A stretch of DNA of 64,000 bases from NCBI GenBank assembly GCA_033811195.1, contig JAPXOZ010000009.1:23015-87014 (forward strand). The letters are read 5' to 3'. Below, in pieces: positions 43,990 to 53,587 of this stretch. Made by a program: the position numbers and the translations under genes. Source of the DNA: Cacconaster sp033811195. Lineage in GTDB: Bacteria > Bacteroidota > Bacteroidia > Bacteroidales > UBA932. Each line of letters opens with the position of its first letter. The first letter of the stretch is position 1. A model generated the notes under the pieces. That model was not told the origin of the DNA. It saw only the letters and a program-made list of their open reading frames with translations, and did not search any database.

Positions 43990-46389
43990 TTGATACCATC
44001 GATAATCAGTAAAAGAGTTGTGACAGTGCTTCTGGCGGCATTGTGCGTGTTTGTTTCCCCATACGGACGCGACCATGACACTATTCCTCCCAGTCGTGAT
44101 ACTGTTCCGGTTGGTCGTAATACAATTCTCGCTGGTCGTGACACCGTTCCGATTAGTCGTAATACAATTCTCGCTGGTCGTGACACCATTCCCGCCATTC
44201 GTGATACTATTCTTACTGTTCAGGATACCATTCCTGTCGTTCAGGATAGTGCTGCACTTTCCACCACACTGCCGATTACCGATACAATCACAATACCTTC
44301 TGACACTTTGACCTATCCATACGGCATTATGGAGATAGATACGGTGGATTTCTGGCGACATATTGACACGCTCTCCATCCCCTATCTAGACTCTACTTAT
44401 ACCGCCTACTTTGACTCTCTTGCACTCCATCTTCCGGATGCAAAGGATATCAAAAGGGCTGAACGAAGAAATGCAAGAGAATATCGTGATAGTGTAAGAC
44501 TAGCTACACCCCGTATTCTGGATAGCTACATCATTCCCGATTCTTTGCACTACCAACGTATGCTCACCTGGACCCACAATCAAGATTTCAACGATATCAC
44601 TCTGACGGAAATAGACACTTCATTCCAATACAGATTTAACGACTATCCCTTCCTGCGCAACGATGTCAATGGTACATACCTTGGCACAATCGGTTCTGCA
44701 ATGCAGTACCACAACTATTTTAAACGAGAAAGGTTGGATGTATTTCCACAATTCGAACCCTATTTGGGCTATTTCTACACACCGGAAAACATACCACAAT
44801 ACAATACAAAATCGGCATATACGGAACTTGCCTATTGGGGTACGCCATTCACGACTCAGCAACTAGAGGAATCGTGTGTTAAAATCCTCACTACCCAAAA
44901 CCTAACGCCTGCACTCAACCTCTCCTTCCTCTACAGACAGTACGGATCGAAAGGTATGCTCAAGAATGAAGCCACAAATAACCGGTCATACGCCATAGGC
45001 ATTAATTACCTCGGCAAAAAATACCTTCTCAACGCCGGTTTTATCAGCCAGGCTGTCATCCGTTCTGAAAATGGCGGTCTGCGAAACTCATTCTGGATAA
45101 GAGATACTATTGTGGACTCCAAATCAATTGATGTCAATCTTCAAGATGCTGACAATCTGCTCAAGCGAAGGACCGCCTATCTCACCCATACCTATACTAT
45201 CCCGATGAATTTCTTCCGTAAGAAGGATTCGCTATCGGTGGGAGAAGGTACCGTCGCATACATAGGACACAGCGCCGAATACTCGAGATACAGTAAAGTC
45301 TACACCGACCAAATAGCCGATAGTGATAATTACAGTCGTAATTTCTATTTTAACCAGTTCTATCTCAACAATATCTCAAGCAGAGACTCACTTGGAACGG
45401 AACGGTTTGAAAACAAAGTATTCATACGTCTGCAACCATTTGCCCACGACGCAGTGGTATCCAAAATCGACGGTGGGGTTGGCTACCAAATGCTCTCCAT
45501 TTACAGCTTCGATCCTTCGCACTATCTGAGCGGAAATATCAGTGAGCGCCATAACAACCTCTACATCTATGCGGGAGTCTCCGGACAATACAGAAAATAT
45601 CTCTCCTGGAATGCGGACGGAAAATACACTTTTGCCGGATATAACTTAAATGATCTAGACATTGGAGGAAACATCAGGTTATCATTCTACCCTATAATTG
45701 AGGGCATTCATCTTTCCGGTAGGTTCCGCACTACACTAAAAGAGCCTCACCTATTTCATCAGAAGATCTATATGAACCACCATAAGTGGCACAATGACTT
45801 CAGTAAAATCTCTGAAACCAGGGCTGAGGTCTCTCTCGATATTCCGAAGTGGCAGACACACGCCGGATTTAATTGGGCTCTCGTGGACGGACTGATCTAT
45901 TACGATACACTCTCTATAATCAGACAAGTACAGAAACCCGTCAGCGTTATTTCGGCATATCTGGAGCAAAATATACGACTTTGGATACTCCACCTGGACA
46001 ATCGCGCTCTATTTCAGATGGCATCGGACGGTGATGCGCTACCTTTACCAAAGATTTCTCTCAATCTCAAATATTATATCGAATTCAATGTAGTCAAGGA
46101 TGTGATGAGAATGCAAATAGGTCTCAATGCTCTCTTCCACACAAAATATTATGTTCAATCGTATAGTCCCGACCTCGGAGTATTCCACAACCAACAAAAG
46201 GAACTCATTGGAGGCACCCCATATTTCGATGCATTTGTCAATGTTCAGTGGAAAAATGTAACAGCATTTGTCAAATACACCAACACATTCAAAGGGTGGC
46301 CCCAAGCAGATTATTTTTCGGCCTACAACTACCTAAGGCCTGAGAGGGGCTTCAAATTTGGCATCTGGTGGCCATTCTACATCAGATAA
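43990..46389 (+). CDS. Putative porin (Bacteroidota type) with heptapeptide repeats, TTG start
   Basis: 799 residues. TTG 43990 is the best start because no ATG precedes the signal-like segment (VVTVLLAALCVFVS). Residues about 30-85 are eight 7-residue repeats of the form R-D-T-I/V-P-x-x, e.g. RDTVPVG, RNTILAG, RDTVPIS, then QDTIPVV. Residues about 145-185 are highly charged. The remainder is a long beta-barrel resembling the 'putative porin' family (PF14121), ending FKFGIWWPFYIR with many aromatic belts. It should sit in the outer membrane; the repeat arm probably lies in the periplasm or spans peptidoglycan. The transglycosylase gene starts four bases after the stop. Confidence 0.78.
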   Translation: MIPSIISKRVVTVLLAALCVFVSPYGRDHDTIPPSRDTVPVGRNTILAGRDTVPISRNTILAGRDTIPAIRDTILTVQDTIPVVQDSAALSTTLPITDTITIPSDTLTYPYGIMEIDTVDFWRHIDTLSIPYLDSTYTAYFDSLALHLPDAKDIKRAERRNAREYRDSVRLATPRILDSYIIPDSLHYQRMLTWTHNQDFNDITLTEIDTSFQYRFNDYPFLRNDVNGTYLGTIGSAMQYHNYFKRERLDVFPQFEPYLGYFYTPENIPQYNTKSAYTELAYWGTPFTTQQLEESCVKILTTQNLTPALNLSFLYRQYGSKGMLKNEATNNRSYAIGINYLGKKYLLNAGFISQAVIRSENGGLRNSFWIRDTIVDSKSIDVNLQDADNLLKRRTAYLTHTYTIPMNFFRKKDSLSVGEGTVAYIGHSAEYSRYSKVYTDQIADSDNYSRNFYFNQFYLNNISSRDSLGTERFENKVFIRLQPFAHDAVVSKIDGGVGYQMLSIYSFDPSHYLSGNISERHNNLYIYAGVSGQYRKYLSWNADGKYTFAGYNLNDLDIGGNIRLSFYPIIEGIHLSGRFRTTLKEPHLFHQKIYMNHHKWHNDFSKISETRAEVSLDIPKWQTHAGFNWALVDGLIYYDTLSIIRQVQKPVSVISAYLEQNIRLWILHLDNRALFQMASDGDALPLPKISLNLKYYIEFNVVKDVMRMQIGLNALFHTKYYVQSYSPDLGVFHNQQKELIGGTPYFDAFVNVQWKNVTAFVKYTNTFKGWPQADYFSAYNYLRPERGFKFGIWWPFYIR
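44093..44250 (+). repeat. In-frame 21-base tandem repeats in the porin gene
   Basis: The heptapeptide repeats are encoded by 21-base units. Two 32-base stretches, 44114-44145 and 44156-44187, are identical and 42 bases apart, so the array has expanded recently in double units. Changes in copy number would stay in frame and lengthen or shorten the arm without breaking the protein. Confidence 0.85.
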
Positions 46390-46393
46390 TGGT

Positions 46394-47410
46394 ATGACCA
46401 AAAAAGAGATTTACTTCTTCGGAAAATGTCTGCTGGTATTGGTCATAGTGATCGCCATCAAATTCATAACTCCGGAGCACCGTGGAAAACGCCACACCTA
46501 TCACATATACCGCAAAGACACTCTTGTGTGCAGCATCATACCCGACCGTAAAAGCCGTCAGGGAGGATTTAATCGCGAATTGATTGAGAGGTTTGCAGAG
46601 TACAACGGCTCTGAGTCACTCATAGTACCTTCTGTCGGCAGCGAACTGGATTGGAAATATCTTATAGAGGGGAAGTATGATATGTTGGTTTTCAGTCTGA
46701 ACGATTCCATCCCCGAGCAATATGTTTCAGATGTTATTGTAACTCGCGAAACCGGTGGTAGGGATGCCTGTGCAGTTAGAGTCGGCAACAAACGGCTGCT
46801 CAACAGCTTCAATTTCTGGCTTTCCGACTTTAAGTCGGACGACACCTACAGGCAGATGGTCTTTAGATTTTTCAGAGCATACCGTCTAAGTGCAATGCCG
46901 AAGGAATTTGATCATACGAGTGCCATTTCTCCGTATGATTACATAATCAAAAAATACAGTAACTATATAAATGCGGATTGGAGACTTATTAGCGCTATTA
47001 TTTATGAAGAATCACGTTTCATCCACTCTTCATCATCAACAAAAAATGCACGTGGTCTGATGCAAATCAAAGAGTCAACTGCAGCCATCTACGGTGTAGA
47101 GGACATTTTGGATCCTGAACTTAACATCAAGGCGGGAACGCTCCATTTCGACTACCTTTTCAATCTTTACCGAAAAGAGGGCTTGGACTCCGCCAATGTG
47201 ATAAAATTTGCCCTTGCATCCTACAATGCCGGTTCAGGCCGTATCCAACAGTGCCGCGAACATGCCGCATCTGTCGGACTTAATCCAAATGATTGGGAGG
47301 AAGTGGTAAAAGGATTTGACTCTATGCCCGATTTCAAGGGAACACAAACAACAAGGTATGTGAAAAATGTCATTGACCTTTTCGAGCGCTATAAACAAGT
47401 GGTTGAATAG
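46394..47410 (+). CDS. MltF-like lytic transglycosylase
   Basis: 338 residues from ATG 46394. An N-terminal membrane helix (FGKCLLVLVIVIAIKFI) anchors a periplasmic substrate-binding-like domain (about 45-175), followed by an SLT domain. The SLT hallmarks are SAIIYEESRF with the catalytic Glu, ARGLMQIKESTAAIYG and FALASYNAGSGRI. This arrangement matches MltF-type enzymes that cleave the glycan strands of peptidoglycan. It is coupled to the putative porin by close spacing. Repeat element 2 begins six bases after its stop. Confidence 0.9.
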   Translation: MTKKEIYFFGKCLLVLVIVIAIKFITPEHRGKRHTYHIYRKDTLVCSIIPDRKSRQGGFNRELIERFAEYNGSESLIVPSVGSELDWKYLIEGKYDMLVFSLNDSIPEQYVSDVIVTRETGGRDACAVRVGNKRLLNSFNFWLSDFKSDDTYRQMVFRFFRAYRLSAMPKEFDHTSAISPYDYIIKKYSNYINADWRLISAIIYEESRFIHSSSSTKNARGLMQIKESTAAIYGVEDILDPELNIKAGTLHFDYLFNLYRKEGLDSANVIKFALASYNAGSGRIQQCREHAASVGLNPNDWEEVVKGFDSMPDFKGTQTTRYVKNVIDLFERYKQVVE

Positions 47411-47415
47411 TGTGT

Positions 47416-47478
47416 AGTGGGGAGTGTGTAGTATGGAGTGTGGAGTGGGGAGTGTGGAGTGGGGAGTGGAGAGTGCAA
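47416..47478. repeat. Heptameric tandem repeat, left arm of repeat element 2 (9 units)
   Basis: Nine 7-base units in the same AGTNNNN frame as element 1 (AGTGGGG, AGTGTGT, AGTATGG, AGTGTGG and variants). It is shorter and more mixed than the array at 8831, but clearly the same repeat class. Confidence 0.85.
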
Positions 47479-47572
47479 TATTCCTGGATGTAAGGTAGTT
47501 ATTAGCCTTTGGCTGTTAGCTCGCATCTCGCGCCGCTAATGGTTTCTGAACTATCACCATGCACCCTACAGC
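47479..47572. other. Spacer of repeat element 2
   Basis: 94 bases between the two heptad arms. They hold a small hairpin AGCC-TTTG-GCT near 47505 and GTTAGC-like short motifs, and no gene. Confidence 0.4.
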
Positions 47573-47650
47573 ACGAAACTCGCAACCGGCAACTCAGAAC
47601 TCAGAACTAAAAAAACTACTCCTGACTACATACCCAGAACTCAGAACTAC
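47573..47650. repeat. Right arm of repeat element 2 (AACTCAG heptads)
   Basis: AACTCAG units (47591-47604 in tandem, again at about 47636-47649) and related ACT-phased sequence run into the stop codon of the permease gene, as in element 1. They are antiparallel in phase to the AGT heptads on the left. Confidence 0.75.
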
Positions 47651-48892
47651 CTAATTAACCCTCATAGTCTTATCCGGACTTACACGACCTATGAAAAGAG
47701 TCGATATCGAGATAATTAGCATTATCACCACTGCCGAAATTACATTTAGCATCAGAATATCTACAAAAGAGATCTTTATCGGAACAAAACTCACAAAATA
47801 ATTGGTAGGATTGAGCTTGATAATTTTGAATTTCCATTGGAGGAAACATAGCAGTAGTCCGATTATATTGCCCCAAAGCATTCCTTTCCCTACAATAGAA
47901 GCCGCTTTTAACAAGAAAATGTTGCTGATGTTTCGATTGCGCATACCTAGGGATTTGAGCAATCCTATCATCGATATCTTTTCAAAAAGAATAATCAAAA
48001 TCGCAGATATCATATTGAAACCGGCCACAACCATCATCAGCAGCAATACCATCAGCATATTTAGATCCAGCAGAGCCAGCCAGTCAAAAAGATTACCGAG
48101 AATGCGTGTGAGGGGCATTGTAAACATAGCATCATCTTCATCAGTGGAGTTTGTGTATAGTATCTCCTCAATTTCGGCATTGGCCTGTTTAATATCTGTT
48201 TCCTGATCTATGGCTATTTCGAATGAAGACACCTGGTTTTTGTCCCATCCATTGATGCGTTGCGCGTGGCGTTTGTCAACCAAAGCCATAGTCATGTCCA
48301 AATCTTCAAGTTGAGCGTCATAGAGGCCGCATATACGGAATTTCCTCACTTTGACTTCATCTTTTATGAAATAAGTTATGAGATCGTCTCCTGTGGAACA
48401 GCCAATACGGGAGGCCAAACGGCGTGAAATAAGCACTTCATTGGAGATGCGTCCGCTATAATCCGGTAATTGGCCTTCATAGAGGCAACTCTCAAAAAAG
48501 GAGAGATTATAGAGTGAATCCACCCCCTTGAAGTAGAGTCCGTTGATATCATCTTTGCTCTTGATCATTCCGGAACAATAAACCACCCCATCCACGCTCT
48601 TGACATATTTTTGATCTAGGATTGCTTTCTCATAGGAAAAAAAGTCACTCAGAGGATAACTTTCATTGATCGGAGATTCTCCCGGTGCCACCAGCATTAC
48701 CGAACCCATAAAGCCTGTGGCTTTAAGTCGAATTTCCGATTTAAAGCCCGCAACAATGGCCACCGCAACTATCATTATGAGGATACTGATAGCTACGGAG
48801 ATAGAGCCGATACGGTTGCTGATGATACCCATCTTTCCCCTACCGGAGCTTTCGGTGCCTATCCTGCGTGCTATGAAGAGATGGAGATTCAT
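47651..48892 (-). CDS. FtsX/LolC-like ABC transporter permease
   Basis: 413 residues. The N-terminus MNLHLFIARRIGTESSGRGK is followed by a first helix (ISVAISILIMIVAVAIVAG). A periplasmic MacB-like domain (about 60-265) and three further helices (about 275-400) follow, the layout of LolC/LolE permeases that help release lipoproteins from the inner membrane. The KSLGMRNRNI coupling segment contacts an ATPase, which is not adjacent. Oddly, this gene is the last of the galactose operon and overlaps galM by ATGA, although nothing in it suggests sugar transport. Confidence 0.85.
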   Translation of the reverse strand: MNLHLFIARRIGTESSGRGKMGIISNRIGSISVAISILIMIVAVAIVAGFKSEIRLKATGFMGSVMLVAPGESPINESYPLSDFFSYEKAILDQKYVKSVDGVVYCSGMIKSKDDINGLYFKGVDSLYNLSFFESCLYEGQLPDYSGRISNEVLISRRLASRIGCSTGDDLITYFIKDEVKVRKFRICGLYDAQLEDLDMTMALVDKRHAQRINGWDKNQVSSFEIAIDQETDIKQANAEIEEILYTNSTDEDDAMFTMPLTRILGNLFDWLALLDLNMLMVLLLMMVVAGFNMISAILIILFEKISMIGLLKSLGMRNRNISNIFLLKAASIVGKGMLWGNIIGLLLCFLQWKFKIIKLNPTNYFVSFVPIKISFVDILMLNVISAVVIMLIISISTLFIGRVSPDKTMRVN

Positions 48893-49908
48893 TTGGTGAA
48901 ATGAAACTCAATCACTCTCTGCCAAGGATCATCTGCAGTGAGCAAAGTTGAAGGAAAATCAGGCTGATTAGGGGAATCCGGAAAAGATTGACATTCGAGC
49001 GCCACGCCGTAATAGTCGTCATACTCTGCTCCGCTCTTAGATATGGGGCAACCCTTCAGCCAATTTCCGGTGTATATCTGAATACCTGGGGCATCGGTTC
49101 TGACAATAAGCTTGCGACCGCTGGTGTAATCGGAAAGTTCAGCGACTTTGCGTACCTCTCCCTTTTTCCACCCATCCACCGCCCAGCAATTGTCGTATCC
49201 TTTACCATAGCGAAGGGCCGGAAAATCCTCAAAAAGACGTTCCCCTATTCTGACAGGGGCCCTGAAATCCATCGGCGTACCTTCCACCGAAGCAAGAGTA
49301 CCCTCCGGTATGAGTGTTTGGTCTGTAGGAAGATAGGTTGATGCTTCAAGTTTCAAGGTATGATCTTTTATATCTCCCATGCCCTCACCTTTAAGGTTAA
49401 AATAGGCATGGTTAGTGAGATTGATGACCGTGTCGGCATCGCTCTTAGCGCGGAAGGTAATTGTAAGACGACACTCGTCATCCCATCTATAAATGACTTC
49501 AGCCATTACATTTCCAGGGTATCCGGCATCACCGTCGGGACTTTCAAGAGCAAATGAGACTTCATTGCCACTCTGAACACCAAACCAAATGCGATTTGCC
49601 CAGCACTCCTCTCCCTTACCACCGTGGAGATGGTTTGGGCCGTTATTTACTGAAAGTGAATATTCTTTTCCCCCAAGAGAAAATTTGCCTAAGGCTATCC
49701 TGTTTGCATACCTCCCGGGTACTTTTCCCATACAGGGACCATCACAAAAATAATCCTCAGGCTGCGCATAACCCAGGGCTACATCAGCCATATTGCCATC
49801 CTTATCTGGTACGATGACCGAAATGATACCCGCACCCAGATTGCTGAGGGTGACACTCGCACCGCTACTGTTGGTGAGAGTAAAATATTTGATATCCGAG
49901 GTTACCAT
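48889..49908 (-). CDS. galM: Aldose 1-epimerase (galactose mutarotase)
   Basis: 339 residues. It interconverts alpha and beta anomers of galactose so that GalK can act. Family landmarks are GRYANRIALGKF, NHLHGG (first active-site His), NLTNHAYFNL (second His) and LECQSFPDSPNQ with the catalytic Glu. No signal peptide is present, so it is cytoplasmic. It overlaps galK by seven bases and the permease by four, so the three are translated as a coupled set. Confidence 0.95.
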   Translation of the reverse strand: MVTSDIKYFTLTNSSGASVTLSNLGAGIISVIVPDKDGNMADVALGYAQPEDYFCDGPCMGKVPGRYANRIALGKFSLGGKEYSLSVNNGPNHLHGGKGEECWANRIWFGVQSGNEVSFALESPDGDAGYPGNVMAEVIYRWDDECRLTITFRAKSDADTVINLTNHAYFNLKGEGMGDIKDHTLKLEASTYLPTDQTLIPEGTLASVEGTPMDFRAPVRIGERLFEDFPALRYGKGYDNCWAVDGWKKGEVRKVAELSDYTSGRKLIVRTDAPGIQIYTGNWLKGCPISKSGAEYDDYYGVALECQSFPDSPNQPDFPSTLLTADDPWQRVIEFHFTK

Positions 49909-51053
49909 TGTCTTGCACCATCTGAAATTACAACATCTATTACTCGCGGATCCTTGCCGAAGCGCTTCTGATAGGCCTCACGTACCTTCGCCACATACTC
50001 ATCATGATTCTCCTCCCTAACCATTGCTAAAACACATCCACCGAAGCCACCACCCATCATCCTGGCACCCAGAACTCCCTCTACACTTCGGGCAATCTCT
50101 ACGATAAAGTCGAGTTCCTCACAACTAACTCCATACTCTTTACTCAAACCTTCATGGGTGCGGAACATCTTCTGACCAAATAGAGCATAATCACCCCTCG
50201 ACAAATCATCACAGCCATCCAAAAGACGCTGATTCTCACTTATCACAAAGTGGCATCTGCGGTAAACCTCGGGATCCATTTCATCCTTGTGGGCTTCCAA
50301 TTCTTCAAGGGTAACATCTCTGAGCAGCTCCACTCCTTCCTTATACTTAGCGATGACGGCGACACCAGCCTCACACTGGGCACGACGCACATTATATTCA
50401 GAAGAGGCGAGCGAATGTTTAACCATCGTATCTATAAGTACCAGCCTTATGCCTTTAGGATCAAAGGGAAAAAGCTCATACTCCAACGAACGACAATCAA
50501 GCTTTATTACCTTACCGGCCTGGCCGAAAAGAGAAGCAAACTGGTCCATGATTCCACATCGGACACCCACATAGTTGTGTTCTGTCATCTGACCTATCTT
50601 AGCCAATTCCCTCTTATCAAATCCGAGTTTGAAAATGGTATTGAGTGCAGTTCCGAAAACCGACTCAAGAGCCGCAGAAGAGGACATTCCCGCTCCAAGT
50701 GGAACATCTCCCCCAAAAACAGCATCAAAACCTTTGGGCGAAGCACCCCTTTTCCTCATCTCTTGAATCACACCGTAAACATAGCAGGCCCACTGCTGTT
50801 TAGGTTTTTCACCATCAACATCAAATGATACACTTTCATCGTAATCGACGGAATAGAGATTTACGATAGAAGTTCCGTTGGGTACTATTGCCAGAGAAAT
50901 GCATTTATCTATGGAAGCAGGCAACACGAAGCCGCCATTGTAATCGGTATGTTCACCTATCAGATTGATACGTCCCGGTGCCGAGAAAATGGCACAATCG
51001 GAATGACCAAATTTCTCTTTTATAGCCTTTTTAAGAATTGCTAAATCTATCAT
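49902..51053 (-). CDS. galK: Galactokinase
   Basis: 383 residues, the normal length. GHMP kinase motifs are complete: GRINLIGEHTDYNGG at about 25-40 (sugar binding), GDVPLGAGMSSSAALE (ATP binding), MDQFAS with the catalytic Asp, and GGGFGGCVLAM near the C-terminus. It makes galactose-1-phosphate from galactose and ATP, the first Leloir step. galT and galE are not in the window. It starts 11 bases after the GH2 gene stop. Confidence 0.97.
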   Translation of the reverse strand: MIDLAILKKAIKEKFGHSDCAIFSAPGRINLIGEHTDYNGGFVLPASIDKCISLAIVPNGTSIVNLYSVDYDESVSFDVDGEKPKQQWACYVYGVIQEMRKRGASPKGFDAVFGGDVPLGAGMSSSAALESVFGTALNTIFKLGFDKRELAKIGQMTEHNYVGVRCGIMDQFASLFGQAGKVIKLDCRSLEYELFPFDPKGIRLVLIDTMVKHSLASSEYNVRRAQCEAGVAVIAKYKEGVELLRDVTLEELEAHKDEMDPEVYRRCHFVISENQRLLDGCDDLSRGDYALFGQKMFRTHEGLSKEYGVSCEELDFIVEIARSVEGVLGARMMGGGFGGCVLAMVREENHDEYVAKVREAYQKRFGKDPRVIDVVISDGARQW

Positions 51054-51064
51054 TGTTTTTAATT

Positions 51065-53566
51065 TTAGTTTGTTTTGATTATGATTGATGCTGTTTCGAG
51101 CCCTTCTGAGACAGCTTTCACTGACATACTGCCACGATATTCATGCGAAGTAACTATTGCCGTTAAACGACCGCTGAAAGCAGGCATCACCGGCTCGTGG
51201 AATGGATAGAGGCAGGTGGGATCCCCATTTGCCACTGCGAGGAATTCTCCCGCTCCCTTCACTTCAAATCGTACCTCATTGGAGGCATTGGGACAGAGAT
51301 TTCCATACTTGTCAACTATACTGACATATACGTAAGCCAGATCCCTGCCGTCAGCTTCGATCTTATTGCGGTTTGCTTCGAGCACTATCGAATGAGGTTC
51401 GCCGGCAGTAACGATACGTTTGCGCATTTGCTCACGCCCCCTGTCATTATAAGCCACAACCTCTATCTCACCCGGCTGATAGACTACATCAGGCCATATA
51501 AGCCTATATCTAGCCATTAGGGAGTCTTTGTCCATTTTTGAAAGATCAATGTCCGCAAGAGAATAGTTGCCTTTTGTGACAACACCTTGCGAGACTCCGT
51601 TGACAAAAAGTTCGGCAGAAGGAAAGTCAGTATAGCACATTACAGGAATAATTTCACCCTCATGTCCCTCCCAGTTCCAGTGAGGCAGCAGGTGAAGCGT
51701 GTTGTCATCTTCATTCCATTGCGAACGATAAAGATAATACCTGTCTTTTGGAATAGAAGCCAGATCTATTATACCGAAAAGTGAACTGTGATTGGGCCAT
51801 GAATCAATACCGTATGGAGTCGGCTCTCCGAGATAGTCAAACCCTGTCCATACAAATTGTCCCATGGTCCACTCGAAATCCTCGGCAAGCGCAAAATCAA
51901 TATCAGGAATATTTGACCAAGGGCAATATTCGACGTCGTACGAAGAGGATTGGTGGTCATCATACATCGCTCTGTACTTTAGTTCGACAGGAACCTTATA
52001 AACACCCCTGGAACTTACTGTAGAGGCAGTTTCTGAACCTAGAATATTGCCCTGAGGCAGAGTTTCAAATGCCTCCTTATAAAGGTAGGTGCTGTAATTG
52101 AGTCCAACAATATCCATCAACTGTGCAAATCCGTTGGCCAGAACACAGTGAATCTGGTCCATACCACAAGTCACAAGACGTGAAGGATCTTCCCTGTGAC
52201 AGATGCTCTGGAGGAATGTGGCAACTTTGTAGCCCTGATCATCACATTGAGTAGGAACCTCATTGCCAATGCTCCACATCACAACGCTCGGATTGTTTCG
52301 GAAATTGCGTATCATATTGACCATGTCCTTTTCAGCCCATTCCTCAAAATAGAGATGGTATCCATTGGTACACTTTGCAATATCCCATTCATCAAAAGCC
52401 TCAACCATCATCATAAAGCCCATCTCGTCACAAAGCTCAACAAGCTCCGGTGCAGGCATATTATGAGAGGTACGTATAGCATCACAGCCCATATCTTTGA
52501 GCATCTCCAACTGGCGCCGGAGCGCAGCCTTATTGACAGCTGCTCCAAGAGGGCCGAGGTCGTGGTGATTGCATACACCCTTGAATTTACGTAACTCGCC
52601 ATTAAGATAAAATCCTTTGCCTTCCACCACTTCAATAGAGCGTATGCCGAAACTAGTGATGTAGCTATCGGTGAGGATATCTCCCTCGTAGATGTTTGTA
52701 TGGGCCGTATAGAGAGAGGGTGTTTCAGGCGACCAAAGCTCGGGTCTGCGAACGGTGAATCTCATCACAACCGTGTCTGACTGATCTGTTGCATCTTCTA
52801 ACAGACTTTCAGAGTATGCCACCTTTTTACCTTTGGGATTGCGAATTTCAGTGACAATTCTCAGTTCCTTGTCAGTACTACCCTCGATTGCCACCTGCAT
52901 GAAGACTTCCGCTTTTTTGCGTGAAACCTCCGGAGTTGTAATAAAAGTTCCCCAGATAGGAATATGGAGCCGGCTGGTCCTGATCAGGTGCACATTTCGG
53001 TAAAGTCCTGCGCCCGGATACCACCTGGATGACTTAGGAAGGTTTTCCAGACGAACAGCTATGGTGTTGTCTTCTCCATCTTCGTTGATCCATTGAGTTA
53101 TGTCGCAATGGAAGGAGTTGTAGCCCATGGGCCAGCTTATGACTTTCGTTCCATTGACCCAGACCTGTGCACCACTCATTGCTCCGTCAAAGAGCAAAAA
53201 AGCACTCTCTTCCTTGTTGTCAAAACCACGTAAGTCAAACTCGGTGCGGTACCATCCTATCCCCACATAAGGGAGCCCACCGGTTCTGCCGGTCATCTCT
53301 GTCACGATGATTTCATCATTCTGTTTTACTGATACAACATGTAGATCATTTGACCTGTCGAATGGTCCATATATAGCCCAGTCATGCGGAACGCGCACCT
53401 CTTCCCATTGAGAGTCATCAAAAGCGGGAGTCGCTGCCTCCACGAAATCCCCGAGGGAAAATTTCCATCCCTCTTCCAGCACAATTTCGCTACGCGGATT
53501 GGCTTCGCCACAGGAAACGGCGGCAACTATGCAAAGCATCAATGCAGACAGAATCTGTTTTTTCAT
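51065..53566 (-). CDS. GH2 beta-galactosidase, lipoprotein
   Basis: 833 residues. A signal sequence ending AAVSC predicts a lipoprotein. Domain order is: sugar-binding jelly roll (VPHDWAIYGPF, GIGWYRTEFDL), Ig-like domain, and TIM barrel with acid/base Glu436 (SIGNEVP) and nucleophile near Glu512 (ILGSETAS). A DUF4982-like domain and a final Ig-like domain follow. The FKGVCNHHDLG and RTSHNMP motifs line the active site. With GH53 directly upstream in the operon, it probably removes galactose from beta-1,4-galacto-oligosaccharides made from pectic galactan. It starts 21 bases after the GH53 gene. Confidence 0.92.
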   Translation of the reverse strand: MKKQILSALMLCIVAAVSCGEANPRSEIVLEEGWKFSLGDFVEAATPAFDDSQWEEVRVPHDWAIYGPFDRSNDLHVVSVKQNDEIIVTEMTGRTGGLPYVGIGWYRTEFDLRGFDNKEESAFLLFDGAMSGAQVWVNGTKVISWPMGYNSFHCDITQWINEDGEDNTIAVRLENLPKSSRWYPGAGLYRNVHLIRTSRLHIPIWGTFITTPEVSRKKAEVFMQVAIEGSTDKELRIVTEIRNPKGKKVAYSESLLEDATDQSDTVVMRFTVRRPELWSPETPSLYTAHTNIYEGDILTDSYITSFGIRSIEVVEGKGFYLNGELRKFKGVCNHHDLGPLGAAVNKAALRRQLEMLKDMGCDAIRTSHNMPAPELVELCDEMGFMMMVEAFDEWDIAKCTNGYHLYFEEWAEKDMVNMIRNFRNNPSVVMWSIGNEVPTQCDDQGYKVATFLQSICHREDPSRLVTCGMDQIHCVLANGFAQLMDIVGLNYSTYLYKEAFETLPQGNILGSETASTVSSRGVYKVPVELKYRAMYDDHQSSSYDVEYCPWSNIPDIDFALAEDFEWTMGQFVWTGFDYLGEPTPYGIDSWPNHSSLFGIIDLASIPKDRYYLYRSQWNEDDNTLHLLPHWNWEGHEGEIIPVMCYTDFPSAELFVNGVSQGVVTKGNYSLADIDLSKMDKDSLMARYRLIWPDVVYQPGEIEVVAYNDRGREQMRKRIVTAGEPHSIVLEANRNKIEADGRDLAYVYVSIVDKYGNLCPNASNEVRFEVKGAGEFLAVANGDPTCLYPFHEPVMPAFSGRLTAIVTSHEYRGSMSVKAVSEGLETASIIIKTN

Positions 53567-53587
53567 ATCTATAAGTATTAGTCAGTA

